Assembly (NCBI GenBank): GCA_007922305.1
Contig: ML677364.1
Coordinates: 15,266,606-15,330,605 of the forward strand
DNA from: Dermatemys mawii
Lineage: Eukaryota; Chordata; Testudines; Dermatemydidae
Direction: 5' to 3'
DNA length: 64,000 nucleotides
Position numbers and translations under genes: made by a program. The notes beneath the pieces are model-generated. The model was not told the DNA's origin and did no database searches. It saw only the letters and a program-made list of their open reading frames with translations. Positions 21,495 to 31,761 of this stretch are shown here, in pieces; the stretch's first letter is position 1, and each line of letters opens with the position of its first letter.

Positions 21495-23417
21495 TCACCC
21501 CACTTTTGGGTGGGGAGGAGGGGGGTGGTTACACAGGGACTGCAGGAACAATCTTTGGTCCTGCTGAAGCTCCACCAGACACCAGAGCATGTCACTTTGA
21601 TCCTCCATTATCCACAGCATTGCTTCCATCCTCCTTCCTTCCCGCTCCTGCCATCTCTCCTCCTGTGCTGCTACTGCTGCCCTGGAATCTAAAAGGCTTT
21701 GCCTCCATGTGCTCTGGGACTCTAAAAAATTTTCTCTCCATGCGTTGTTTCGAGCTGCCTCACTGCGGGAGAAATGCATAAGCTCCGCAAACATGTCATC
21801 TCTTGTGCATTTCCTTCTCCTCCTTATCTGTGGTAGCCTCTGCGAAGGGCATGTTGAGGGGGGAAGACCGAGCTGGCTTGAGGAGGAAAGAAGGAAAAAG
21901 GTTATAAGATAGATACATTCTTCAGCACAATGGGAACAGTCTTTCACTATGAAACAAAGTATTCACAGAGTGCATATGCTTTCTGTACAAGGTCGCATTT
22001 TGCACCTTAAATTGAGTGCCTGTAGCTTTCCTGTACAGACATCACATCAGACACTCTCTCCCAGGGCCAGGCAACAGAAACCACCATGCAGGCGGCCATG
22101 GTAAGCCACATTCTTTCGGTTTGATCCACATTCTTTACAGCAATGCTCTTCTTTCCCACAGTGACCCCCTCCCCACTGCGTGTCTCCCTGCTGGTGCAAC
22201 ACAAGCAGCCCCCTGCATTTTCTCTACCTCCTAACCCCCTTACCCTGCTGATCTCATGGAGGTTTCTCTCTGCCCCCACAAACACACACATGCCACTTGG
22301 GATACTGTGGGGAGGATTCCTTCACAGTCAGATATATAAGCAGCCCAGCAGGAACGTCCGAAATTGACTGTCCCCTATTTCAAACAGGCTACCGTGAACG
22401 ATATCACTCTGCTGAGAATTACACAGAGAGTTAAAGAACAGATGTTGCTGGAATCAAAGCAACAACCAGGAGCATATGCTGCCATTCTGTGTTATGCAAT
22501 GGTCCCAGAGTACCTGATCCCAGGGTGGCATGGTAAAGTCTGCTACTATGGAGGACGAAATAAGGCTGCTCTCCCCAGAAACCTCCTGCAAAAGGTTCAA
22601 CGCTTTCTGCAGGACAGCTTCATGGAAATTTCCATGGAGGATTATTGCTCCATCCCCGAATATATTGACAGACTTTTCCAGTAGCTGTTCTAGCCATGCA
22701 TGCATTCCAAGTTAATCATTAATAACCGCTTCCTTTTAAATCATGCCTTATCTTATCCCTAATGGGACACTCACCAGAAATACCTTTGCTGACTTCCCCA
22801 TCTGGGCTACTGCCTTGGGAGGGTTCCTAGGGTATTGGCTCCAGGGTGATAAACAGTTCCTGGCTGTCTGGGAACAGAGTCTCTCTGCTTGCCTGCTGCT
22901 GCGTGGTATCATCTTCCTGATCAGCTTCATCGTCATCTGAATCATCATTCCTCACCATTATCCCATCAGAGGAGTCCACGGACACTGGTGCAATGGTGGT
23001 GGTGGTGGTGGGCCCCCTCCCCCGTATTTGATTCAGTTCGTTGTAAAATTTGCATGTCCGCGGCGGTGCCCCAGAGCGTCCATTTGCCTCTTTTACTTTC
23101 TGGAACGCTTGCCTCAGCTCCTTAATTTTCATGCGTCACTGCTGTGCCTCCCTGCTGTGGCCAGCATGGCCTTGGAGACTCTGGCAAACGTGTTGGCATT
23201 CCGTTTGTTGTTACAGAGTTCTGCCATCACGGATTCCTCTCCCCAGATAGCGATGAGATCCAACACCTCCTGTGTGGACCATGCTGGAGCTCTTTTGAGC
23301 TGGTTGGTCTCCTGTGCTGATGAGCTCTGGATGGTGCCTTGTGCTGAGGAGCTCTGCATGGTGAGTGTCCTGTGCAGGTGAGCTCGCCACGCTGGCCAAA
23401 CAGGAAATGAAATTCAA
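21495..23417 (-). pseudogene. Harbinger SANT/Myb-like accessory gene, decayed, with one probable intron
   Basis: This is the second Harbinger protein, a trihelix/SANT (MSANTD-type) DNA-binding partner that in this superfamily helps the transposase enter the nucleus and bind the ends. On the minus strand APAWSTQEVLDLIAIWGEESV...NKRNANTFARVSKAM (23129-23359) is the first SANT half. A frameshift then leads to KIKELRQAFQKVKEANGRSG...CKFYNEL (22827-23132), and an acidic tail DDSDDDEADQEDD. A consensus donor GTGAGT sits at 22774-22769 and a pyrimidine-rich acceptor ending CAAG at about 21877. The last exon (21495-21876) carries RRRRKCTRDDMFAELM and a Gln/Arg-rich helical tail. An in-frame TAG precedes the donor, and the exon frames do not join cleanly, so it is a pseudogene. 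Confidence 0.78.
21877..22774 (-). other. Probable intron of the SANT-like gene
   Basis: On the minus strand it begins with GTGAGT (CTG|GTGAGT) and ends after a TTTTTCCTTCTTTCCTCCTC tract with AAG. It is 898 bp long and includes an antisense 106-codon open frame at 22364-22684 that may be fortuitous. Confidence 0.5.
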
Positions 23418-23726
23418 TGTTCCCGGGGCTTTTCCGGTCTACCTGGCCAGAGCAGCGAGTTGAGACTACTGTCCAGAGCGGTCACAGTGGAGCACTGTGG
23501 GACAGCTCCCAGAGGCCAGAAAAGTCTGCATGTGTCCTCACTAAGCCACAGTCGACCCAGAGACGTCGATTTTAGCATTACTCCCCTGGTTTTGGTGGAG
23601 TACAGAAATCGATTTTGAGGGCCCTTTAAATCGACTTAAATGGCTACTGTGTGTGGACGGGTGCAGGGTTATGTCGATTTAAAGGCGCTAAAGTCGACAT
23701 TAACTCATAATGTAGACCAGGCCAAA

Positions 23727-24759
23727 GAAATGTTTGCATTGCCTGCATCTGAATTAAACTAAGTTTCCTGCTCTCTTTAGGTTCTGGCTACTGATTTAGC
23801 AGTGTAGATATTTGTTTTCATGTTCAAAGTGAGAAAACGAGTCTATCATCCTGGTTGTGGAGAATATAGTTTCCCTTGTGACGAGCAGCTGTGAAAAAAC
23901 AAACAGTAATTAGACACTGAAATAAAACAGGAAGTGTTAGGAATGTTTCAACGATCACCCATGCTCTGCTCTACAGTACCACAAACAGCAGAATCAGACA
24001 TATTGTTTTTAGAATACTAAATCCAGTAGTCACGTGAATTTACAATTAAAAAGGTGAAACACATACCATGGGCAGAAAATGTAGTTCTGCTCAAGATTCA
24101 GGGGGAACTGGTAATGGATAAAATTGAAACAAGAAGAGACAAATGTTTAATTTGCCCTGAGTGTCAGGATTGCGTTGCTTTTATCCAATGGTCCTCTCCA
24201 CTAATATTTTTATATTGGTGAACCAAGCAGTTCAACAATAAAGTGCTTGAATCCCAAACAGAATTTGCCCTATAATTTTTCTGACCCATTTTTTCCCCCT
24301 GACATTAATATTTCTTGTGTCTCCCTTGGTAGCTTGGTTTATGCTGGTTCCAGGCAAACAAAAATTGTATTTAATTGTCATTCCAAGAAACTAGGGTGTC
24401 TCATATTTCTGAGAGGGGCAGGAAACCTCCTGAGTGCACTGAGTGTGTTGGTTAGACTTATAAGGAAGATTAAGAACTAATATCCTAAACTGAATCAGTT
24501 AGGACCTTCTTTGATAAATATCATGAGCCCATCCTATGTACACAGCAGTCTGGTCCAAAATGACCCATGAATTTAAGGTATTATGTCTTATTACTTGGAT
24601 TACTAATAAGACCACAGCTGATCCTGGCTGTAGGCCCACTATTCCTGTTGTTTTTATTTAATTCATTGATTTATTTTGGCAGACTTTTCCCCCCCCTCCA
24701 ATGCCAAGAAGGATATTCAGAGCCATGGAAGAAAATCATATATAGAGAGTATATTTGTG
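23727..24759. other. Gene-free stretch
   Basis: No gene was recognised. The sequence is AT-rich and looks unique. The short frame at 24247-24480 has no domain. Confidence 0.35.
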
Positions 24760-24885
24760 CAAGTTTGCACAATTGTTTTATATGGGGTTTTACACATTCA
24801 TCTCAAACATCTGTAATAGATAGGATTCTGGACTAGATAAGCCATTGCGCTGATCCATTATGATAATTCCTATGGTCCTTTTATC
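24760..24885 (+). mobile_element. CR1 3' tail fragment
   Basis: GGATTCTGGACTAGATAAGCC, then CTGATCCATTATG and AATTCCTATGG, correspond with many changes to the CR1 3' UTR at 16975-17030 (GATACTGGGCTAGATGGACC...CTTATG). Only the last part of the element remains. Confidence 0.55.
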
Positions 24886-26017
24886 AGAATAATTGACATA
24901 TGCCCCACCCGTCTACTCTTGAACTGTGCCAGTTCAAACCATCCTTGGGTTTGATTCTAATGGTGCTGGTTTTGTCACTGTAATGTGCCTGGGGCCACTG
25001 TCAGACCACTCTCAAATCCTTCTGAACTGGTTGGGTCTCTCTTTTTCTCACCAATGAACAGAGTTCCAAAGCCATGGAACAGAGAGGCCAGAAAACTGCA
25101 TAATACATATTTAGAGTGTGGCCGCACAGAGGGCAAAGAATCCATGTGAAATTCTCTCTCTCATTCTGATTCCCCTTGATGGCACGATTGAGATATTCTC
25201 CCACATTTCTCTCTTTCCCCTGCCCTCTGGGCAGAACTCTAGAACAAAGTGCTCTCAGCTAGTAAAAATAAAAGCTGCCCACAGAAACAACCAAGCGTCA
25301 GATTCACTCAGCATCATCCGATAACCCCTTGGAACAGGTGATCAATATTCATCAGCCTCACAATTCCACTGCTAGTGATGGTTAATGGGCTGATAATGCC
25401 ATCTTCCTTGTAGCCAAATCCCATCAGAGACCAGACAGCTGGAGCTAAAGGAGAAAACTTATCAGAACTGGCAGTAGACAGTTTAGGCGGCTAAAATTAA
25501 CCTTGGACCATTCACAGGAGGAACTAATTGTTTGTGACTGCTAGATTCCTGCCAGTGGCAAAGTTTTATTGCTGCACAGATCTTATCCTGATACAAGGTT
25601 CTGCATTGCAAGACAAAAGAAAAATCCAGGGATATTTTCAAAAGCACATGAAGAACTCTGAATTAGCTAGTACTTGGTAATGTTAAAGATAAGTACAAGT
25701 TTAATTTGTGAATGACAGAATATTCAGATTGCTTTGAGACTTCAAAATGTATTGTGAATTCAATGCCAGATTTGGGTTATTATTCAAAATCATGACCAGC
25801 CAAACTGTTCTAGGCTATTTCCACAATATCGGTCTTACCTTCTCTTAAAACTCTAGTGACACCATTTTCCCCCTGCCACTTCTTAAAGGAACTGCCATTC
25901 TTTGTGAAAAGCCATCAAGTTCCACCTAGTGGTGTCACATCAGAACAATGTAAAATCATTGCTTCCAGGTGATTTTGAGAAATAATCACAAATATCTGTT
26001 ATTATAGATTGCATTAC
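24886..26017. other. Gene-free stretch
   Basis: No exon and no well-bounded repeat was recognised. The sequence appears unique. Confidence 0.35.
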
Positions 26018-26024
26018 CACTGTG

Positions 26025-27170
26025 CCTTCAAGTCCTAGTCATGGGCCAGGACACTAACAGGCTAGATGCTGTACAACGACAGAACAAAGAGACAGCCTCT
26101 GTCTCAGAGAGTTTACAAAGGAGATGACAGGAGGATGTTAATGAGGTAGCTTTGTGAATGGTTACAGGCAGCTCCTCCCAAGTGTGGCAGGAAGCACAAG
26201 AGAAAGCACAAAGTGCCTTTTGGAAACATTTAACAAGTGGGTGATGGAGGCTGGTGTCATGGGCCAGTTGAAGGTCGGAGTCAACCTCCTGGTAGTGAAT
26301 AAAAGATGATAGGCTGTGAAATGCCTTTAAAGTGAAACAAAAACTTATGTTTAATATTATAGAGAAGTGGGGCATTGGGAGGGATTCAAAGAGTGGACTG
26401 GCAAGGCCAAAGTGACAGACTAGGAAAGTTATCTTTGCAGCAGCATTCCAAATAGACATGAGTGGGACATGATTGTACTGGTCAAAGTGAGAGGAAAGGA
26501 TGTTACAGTAGCTGAGATGGCAAGGTGATGAGATTTTAGATGAGTTCTAGCTGTGCAGATGGATAGGAAAGGGTGTATCAGAGAGATTATGAGGAAAGAA
26601 TTGGCAAGATTTAGACCATCTGAATGTGGGGAGCCTAGACATATGTCTGATTCAAAGATGATGCCTAGGTTATGGACCTGAAATAACAGGCAGTATGGTG
26701 GTGCTATCAGCTGTGATCAAGACAGGAGCTAGTGGGTAGGTCTTGGTGGAGGAAAACTAAAAGCTCTGTTTTAGCCATGTTGAGCTTGAGCTGATGGCTA
26801 AACATCCACAAGGCGATGTCACATTGACAGGCTGAGATTTTAGTTTGAACAGAAGGAGATAGGTGTGGAGTACAGAGGTAGATCTGTAAGTTGGCAGTAT
26901 AGCAATGATAGTTGTATTTGTGTTTATGGGCTGAGATTACTCAGAGAGAAGATGTAGAGGGAGAAAAGAAGAGAGCCCTGAAGAATCCCCACAGAAAATT
27001 GTAGGATCTTCTGCAGGACACACTTGAGAGATTAAAGAGGTAAAAGGAAAATCAAGAGGGGACAGAATCACAGAAGCCAAGGGAGGACGTGGCTACAAGA
27101 AGAGGAATATGGTCAATGATGCCAAAGGTGGCTGACAGGTCAAGGAGGATAAGGATTGAGTAGCGCCTCT
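26025..27170 (-). pseudogene. L2-like LINE, reverse transcriptase remnant with 3' tail
   Basis: Read on the minus strand, the sequence begins with a degraded RT motif ILLDLSATFGIIDH (about 27115-27160; L2-type consensus LLDLSAAFDTVDH). It continues through degraded HNLGIIFE, AISATVTSF and LFGMLLQR regions, and ends in an L2-type 3' tail: AGACAGAGGCTGTCTCTTTG, TTGTACAGCATCTAGCCTG, GTCCTGGCCCATGACTAGG. Many stops and frameshifts are present, so nothing is translatable. The same tail occurs at 14440 (+), 28122/29001 (-) and 34725 (-). A CR1-group relative other than L2 cannot be excluded. Confidence 0.7.
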
Positions 27171-28121
27171 GAGATTTGGCAAAATAGCCCAAGTTCACCC
27201 TGAAGATTTGTGAATATTAATTAATAATCCAATGAACATGGTTGAGTTTACAGTGTGTAGTGAAAAATCAAGAACCAAATCCAGGAGTGTCTCCTACTGT
27301 ATTGTGCTTCTCCACAGTTTACACATTGGGGATATTTTCACTTGTTCAGGTCAGCATGGAAATGTTCTGAAACTTACTCAAGCCCATGGGAATTTTTTAA
27401 TGACTTGCACTGGTGCAATTATACCAGTGACCAACCCCCCACCCCCAAACAACCACCTCACTCTATAGGTAAGATGTTAGAAAGCTTTCACAGCCTTCTC
27501 CTATATTATTCCACCTGTTGAGATCAGCAGTATGGATAAGCTGACAATTCTCAGTTGCATTCAGCTGGGAACTGGCCAGAGGACATAGTCAGTAGAGGGC
27601 CATTGACACTGGAATTTGTTTCCTCCATTGATAGAAGGGATTCGCCAGTCAGGCTCTATCCTATTTATTGATACTTTTCTGAGTGACTTTGGTAAATGGG
27701 TGGAGTTGGTTTTGAGGTCTGGGTTCAATTTACATGTTGGCCGTCAGCCATCCTGCACCCTTAGAAAGGCCTTTCCTATTGCCATTCCCTTTGCATCACT
27801 GAAATAGAGAAGTCACAGCAGTTTAAAAACAGAGAATGGGGGAGAAGCAGAATTTTAGAGCACCAAGAGTATTGATTCCTCTGCAGACAAAATGCACGCA
27901 GCCCACTTCCTTTCTGGCAAAGAGAGAATCTGAGTGGAAAGGAATTTGAATAGACTGTTTTTTTTTCCTCTACACCCCAGTAATCAACAGCAAAATGAAC
28001 TCAGGCAGCCCCAATCTCTGCTGGAGAGGTCACCATGCATATATTTTCCATATATTCTCCACATTTTCCTGGGCCAACTCACTGACCTAAGTATACATGG
28101 CCACACATACATTTTGTTCCT
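27171..28121. other. Gene-free stretch
   Basis: Nothing coding was recognised. The sequence looks unique, with C-rich and T-rich short tracts at about 27436-27450 and 27958-27967. Confidence 0.35.
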
Positions 28122-28187
28122 CTTATTTATATTGTGATAATGCCTAGAAGCCCAGTCATGGGTCAGGATACCATTGGGCTAAATGCT

Positions 28188-29000
28188 TGTAACAGTGTTG
28201 GAGACTCACCACCACAACACCTTCTACTGGTCATCTGGGCATTCGGTCAGTTCCAGCATTCAGAGTGCTCCCTGTGTCTCTCCTGCCTCAGGCTCCATGC
28301 CCCTCCAGGACCCTGTTGCCCCTTTACCTTGGGGTTCTACCCATAGCAGTACCCCCAACACACTCTGAGTCTCCCCTCCAGGGGAACCCCCAACTCTCTA
28401 AACCCACCTTGCCTTCTTGGCTACTGCCAGTCATCATCTAGCCCTCTTTCCCTGGGGCAAACTGCTGTTTGTGGTGGCCACTCATCACTGGCAACAGGAT
28501 TGGACTTGCTGATTTTCTTGGCCCAGCTGTCTCCCTACAAGTCCAGTACCTCCTTTGGCCTTCAGCAAGGCCTCAGTCTGGGGACTTGCCAGTCCAGAAC
28601 TCCCCTACTCTGCTCGAGTAGGCTGACCAGATAGCAAGTGTGGAAAATCTGGACAGGTGGTGAGGGGTAATAGCCTATATATGAAAAAGTCCCAAATATC
28701 AGCACTATCCCTCTAAAATTGGGACATCTGGTCACCTTATGCTTAAGGGATCCTGTGTGTCTTCAGGCAGCAAGGTCCTTCCCACTCCAAGGCTGAAGTG
28801 AGATTCTGTCTCCTGGCTCACGGCCTTTTTAATCAGGACCCGCTGTGCCCTGACTGAGTCAGCCACATCTGGGGCCAACTACCTTGACGGCCCCCTGAGC
28901 TGCTCTTAATCCCTTTTCTAATTGGGTCCCAACCGGAGCCTTCTCTATGGGCTGCTTTTAACCCCCTGCTCTCCTGGAGTGGGACAGCCGCCCCACTACA
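28188..29000 (-). mobile_element. Solo LTR (endogenous retrovirus-like), minus strand
   Basis: On the minus strand it starts TGTAGTGGGGCGGC and ends CACTGTTACA, giving TG...CA ends. A weak TATA-like ATTAAAAAGGCC lies near 28826-28837. It is inserted in the L2 tail, and the flanks read ATGCT (28183-28187) and GTGCT (29001-29005), a probable 5-bp target duplication with one difference. It is itself interrupted by a small TIR element at 28619-28739. No internal retroviral genes are present. Confidence 0.68.
28619..28739. mobile_element. Small TIR element (about 121 bp) inside the LTR
   Basis: The ends are TAGGCTGACCAGAT and ATCTGGTCACCTTA, which is TAAGGTGACCAGAT on the other strand: a 14-bp TIR with 2 mismatches. 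The flanks TGCTCGAG (28611-28618) and TGCTTAAG (28740-28747) agree at 6 of 8 positions, compatible with an old 8-bp hAT-type duplication. No coding capacity. Confidence 0.65.
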
Positions 29001-29042
29001 GTGCTGTACAAACACAGAACAAAAAGACTGCCTGGGACCCAA

Positions 29043-30029
29043 ACAGCCTGCAGAAAAGCTTTTGTGTGCCTGTTCATGGTACTAAATGAATAAAGTGGTA
29101 ACAATACTGAAATAAAAGAACGTAGGCCATTATATTCTGGGAGATGCTTCCAACCCCCTTCATGCGCCAGATCTGAAAAGCAGCAAAGATCTTTATGAAC
29201 AGCAAGGGTAAGGAACAGAGTGCTAGGCTAATGCTAGACTACTAAAAAATACCATGCTATGAATCAAATAAGTAATAACCAGTCCCCCCTCCTGCCCAGG
29301 GCTTACAAGTGGAAAAATTTAAATTACAATGTTGCTAAATACAATATCACAGGAGGAAGAAATCATAGTTTGAACTAGACAATCCCAAGAATGGTTGGAG
29401 GAGTGCTGGGCTTTAAGTAGTGACCCAGTACTTGTAGTGTGCCAGAAACAAAGAAAATCAACACTGACCTTTTGGTAAATTACACAGGGCTCTATCTAGA
29501 AAGATGTTATTTTCTTATTTATAGACTGAGAGAGTAATGACAATTTACACCAGCTGAGGATCTGGCCCCAGATCTCCACTAAGAGTTATGTTCCTAACGA
29601 CCCTCTGTACCTTTGAAAAATCTGAATAAATGACACCAGTAGCCTTACCCTAGTGTTACAATTGTGCTCCAAGCCCCCATGTATGTCCAGCCTACGGTAT
29701 ATATAAATATCCATAGGCTTTCTATTTCTCTTGCTCCCACTGTAAGCTCTGTTTTTATTTCTTGAACTCATTGTTATCAATTGCTTTCACCCTGAAGGCA
29801 GGGGAAAAGGCTTTGGGATTGTAGTTGGCACAGAACAGTGGCTCTTCAGTTTTTCATTCTGCAAATGACTTTGTAAGAGAAATATCCTCTTTGTGCTAAA
29901 TCCACAACAGGGACCTAGGTACAGCATTGCAATGACTAACTTTAGATGCCCCGTCATCCAGTGGCATTCACAGCCCTGAGGCAGGCACCCGGGCTTCCTA
30001 TTCAATACATTGGAACAGTTTTTGGGCCA
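29043..30029. other. Gene-free stretch
   Basis: No gene was recognised. About 29540-29580 (TTTACACCAGCTGAGGATCTGG) is another copy of the old palindromic repeat. The rest looks unique. Confidence 0.35.
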
Positions 30030-30544
30030 CAGACAATGACTCTATAGTCTAGTGACTAGGGCACTCACCTGGGAGACCCAGATTCCGGTCCCTGCACCAA
30101 GGAAGAGTTAAGCATTTTGTACAAAGTTCAATAGCATCAATAGGAAAAACTAGCACCAGACTACCCAATAGCCTCTGGTTAAAGCATTCACCCATGAAGA
30201 AGATGACCTATTTTCAAGTCATTGCTCCATCTCAGGAAAAGTGGGGATTTGCACCAACATCTCTGATATACTTGGTGTGACCTCTAACCAATGGGCTCCA
30301 GAAAATATAGCATGGTACCATCCTCATGGTATTTTGGTCAGGGCTCAACCTGGAAGGTGTTCTCTAAGGTGGCTTCTCAGAACACTTACCAGGTCAGGCC
30401 CCATTGAGGAGATAGGCAGGGGAATGCCTCCTTTGAGGATCCCACCAGCGGTTAGGCATGAATGAGTTGCCAAGCTTCTCCATGCATGCCCACCAGCAGA
30501 ATTTTATGCAGCTGCAGGACTTTATAGGTCAGGCTACAATTTAG

Positions 30545-31060
30545 TGATAGGTATTTTTAGTAAAAGTCATGGACAAGTCATGAGCAGTAAACAAAAAAAA
30601 AATCACAGCCTGTGACCTGTCCATGACATACTAAAAATATCTCTGATTACATCTTGGGAGAGGGCCACTTCGGGGGGGGGGGGGGGGGGGGGGTTGAGGG
30701 GGGTGCCGGTGGGGGGGGGGGGCATATGGGTCCAGCGGCACCAGCTGCTGAGGGCCATGGACCACAGCTGCTCCAGCCCGCCCCCTGGGGACCACTGCTG
30801 GGGCCAGTGGACCACAGCTGCTCTGGCCAGCAAGGGACTGCTACCCAGGGCCATGGACTGCAGCTGCTCTGGCTACCCCAGGATTGCTGCTAGGGGTTGT
30901 TGGAGTAATGGCTTGTGTGGCTTTCCTGGAGGGGGCAGGGGGGCACCTGAGTAGTTGGACCTGGGGTCAGCTGCTTAGGTGGCCCCTGCACAAGTCACGG
31001 AGGTTGTGGAAAGTCATAGAATCCATGACTTCTTCAACCTCTGTGACAGATACAGAGCCT
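30545..31060. repeat. Hairpin-bearing dispersed repeat with G-tracts
   Basis: It starts with a long imperfect inverted repeat: arm 30549-30585 (GGTATTTTTAGTAAAAGTC, then ATGGACAAGTCATGAGC) and arm 30606-30642 (AGCCTGTGACCTGTCCATGAC, then TACTAAAAATATCT). GC-rich CACAGCTGCTCCAGCC-type blocks follow. It ends with CATGACTTCTTCAACCTCTGTGAC. The end block recurs at 59165-59215, so this is a dispersed family of unknown name. Confidence 0.5.
30672..30722 (+). repeat. Poly-G tracts (22, 6 and 12 G)
   Basis: G runs occupy 30672-30693, 30698-30703 and 30711-30722, separated by short spacers. They could fold as G-quadruplexes and are likely to be length-unstable or mis-sequenced. The Gly-rich frames here are not genes. 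Confidence 0.9.
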
Positions 31061-31180
31061 TAGTTATAGGTGGAAACATAGGTGCCAGGGGAATTCAGGC
31101 ACCTAAATGGTTCAGCAGCAGCTGAGCATGTGTTTTGACTTAGTTACCTAAAGAGGCAGCTAGGCACCCAATTCCTTTGG

Positions 31181-31514
31181 AGGGGTGCAACTTCCCTCCC
31201 AGATCCTCCATCCTATTCATTGCTTGGTTCTGAGAATGTCTCCTTTTATGAGCTGCAAAGAAGCACAGACTGCAGTTTGAGACCTTCTACAGTCTACACC
31301 ATTGATCGTTGATGTATAACAATACAGCACCAAATATCTGCACACGTATACACGAATAAGATGTTGCACCAAGTACCTGTGTTCTTTCTTGTAAATAAAA
31401 ATGCTACGACTAAAACCTGCATCCATAATTGTGTATTACTCATATTATATATATATATTTTTCACCTGTGTACTTACTTGTAGATAACCCTATCTCACCA
31501 GAGTACTGGACTAT
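31181..31514. other. Gene-free stretch
   Basis: No gene was seen. A short (TA)n run is present at about 31446-31459. Confidence 0.35.
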
Positions 31515-31761
31515 GGCTGGTTGAAAGGTAAATCTCAGAAAAATATTGGGAAAAAATCATTTCATGGGAAATTTTTATTTTTGAATATTTTTGTTTCATT
31601 TTGGTGGGAAAAAAAATTCCACTTTCTCTTTGAAATCATTTGTTTTGAAAGTTCACATGAAAACATGCTCAATTAATGTTTTCCATGAATAAATTTCATT
31701 GTGACCAGATTCCCATTTTTCAATGAAAAAAAATATTCGTGGAAAACAAAATCAATCAGCC
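31515..31761. mobile_element. TIR element of the 'ggctggttga' A/T-rich family
   Basis: The left end is GGCTGGTTGAAAGG and the right end CAATCAGCC is its inverse (GGCTGATTGA). The interior is A/T-rich with CATGGGAAATTTTTATTTTTG, GTTTCATTTTGGTGGG and CATGAAAACATGCTC blocks. It matches the style of 12482-12818. Non-coding. Confidence 0.5.

Larger units (their letters stand above)
19450..23723. mobile_element. PIF/Harbinger DNA transposon, 4.27 kb, full-length but decayed
   Basis: The left end is GGGTATGTCTACACTACAAA and the right end on the minus strand is GGCCTGGTCTACATTATGAG. The TIRs match over about 33 bp and share ATGTCGA(T/C). AAA flanks both ends (19447-19449 and 23724-23726), the right size for a Harbinger duplication although TWA is usual. 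It contains a + strand transposase and a - strand SANT/Myb-like gene in convergent arrangement, the normal two-gene content of the superfamily. Both genes are broken, so the copy is inactive. The short MITEs at 5064, 44359 and probably 11044 have similar ends. Confidence 0.88.
28122..29042 (-). mobile_element. L2-like 3' tail, split by an LTR insertion
   Basis: The left part (28122-28187) reads ATGCCTAGAAGCCCAGTCATG, then CAGGATACCATTGGGCTAAATGC. The right part (29001-29042) reads GTGCTGTACAAACACAGAAC, then AAAAAGACTGCCTGGG. Joined, they are the reverse complement of the L2-like tail (TTTTGTTCTGTGTTTGTACAGC...). The LTR at 28188-29000 interrupts it within the AGCGCTGTAC block. Confidence 0.7.
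30030..31180 (+). repeat. Composite repeat with tRNA-like module, second copy
   Basis: It contains ATGACTCTATAGTCTAGTG, GGGCACTCACCTGGGAGACC and GATTCCGGTCCC (30034-30095), the same module as at 9357 and 17210. 'Ggcacctaaatgg' and 'ctaggcaccca' motifs follow at 31098-31175, the family's other half. A hairpin-bearing repeat (30545-31060) sits between them and probably inserted into it. Confidence 0.4.

Noticed and set aside
30654..30954. Gly-rich frames at the poly-G tract
   Set aside because: They are caused by G runs in a repeat.
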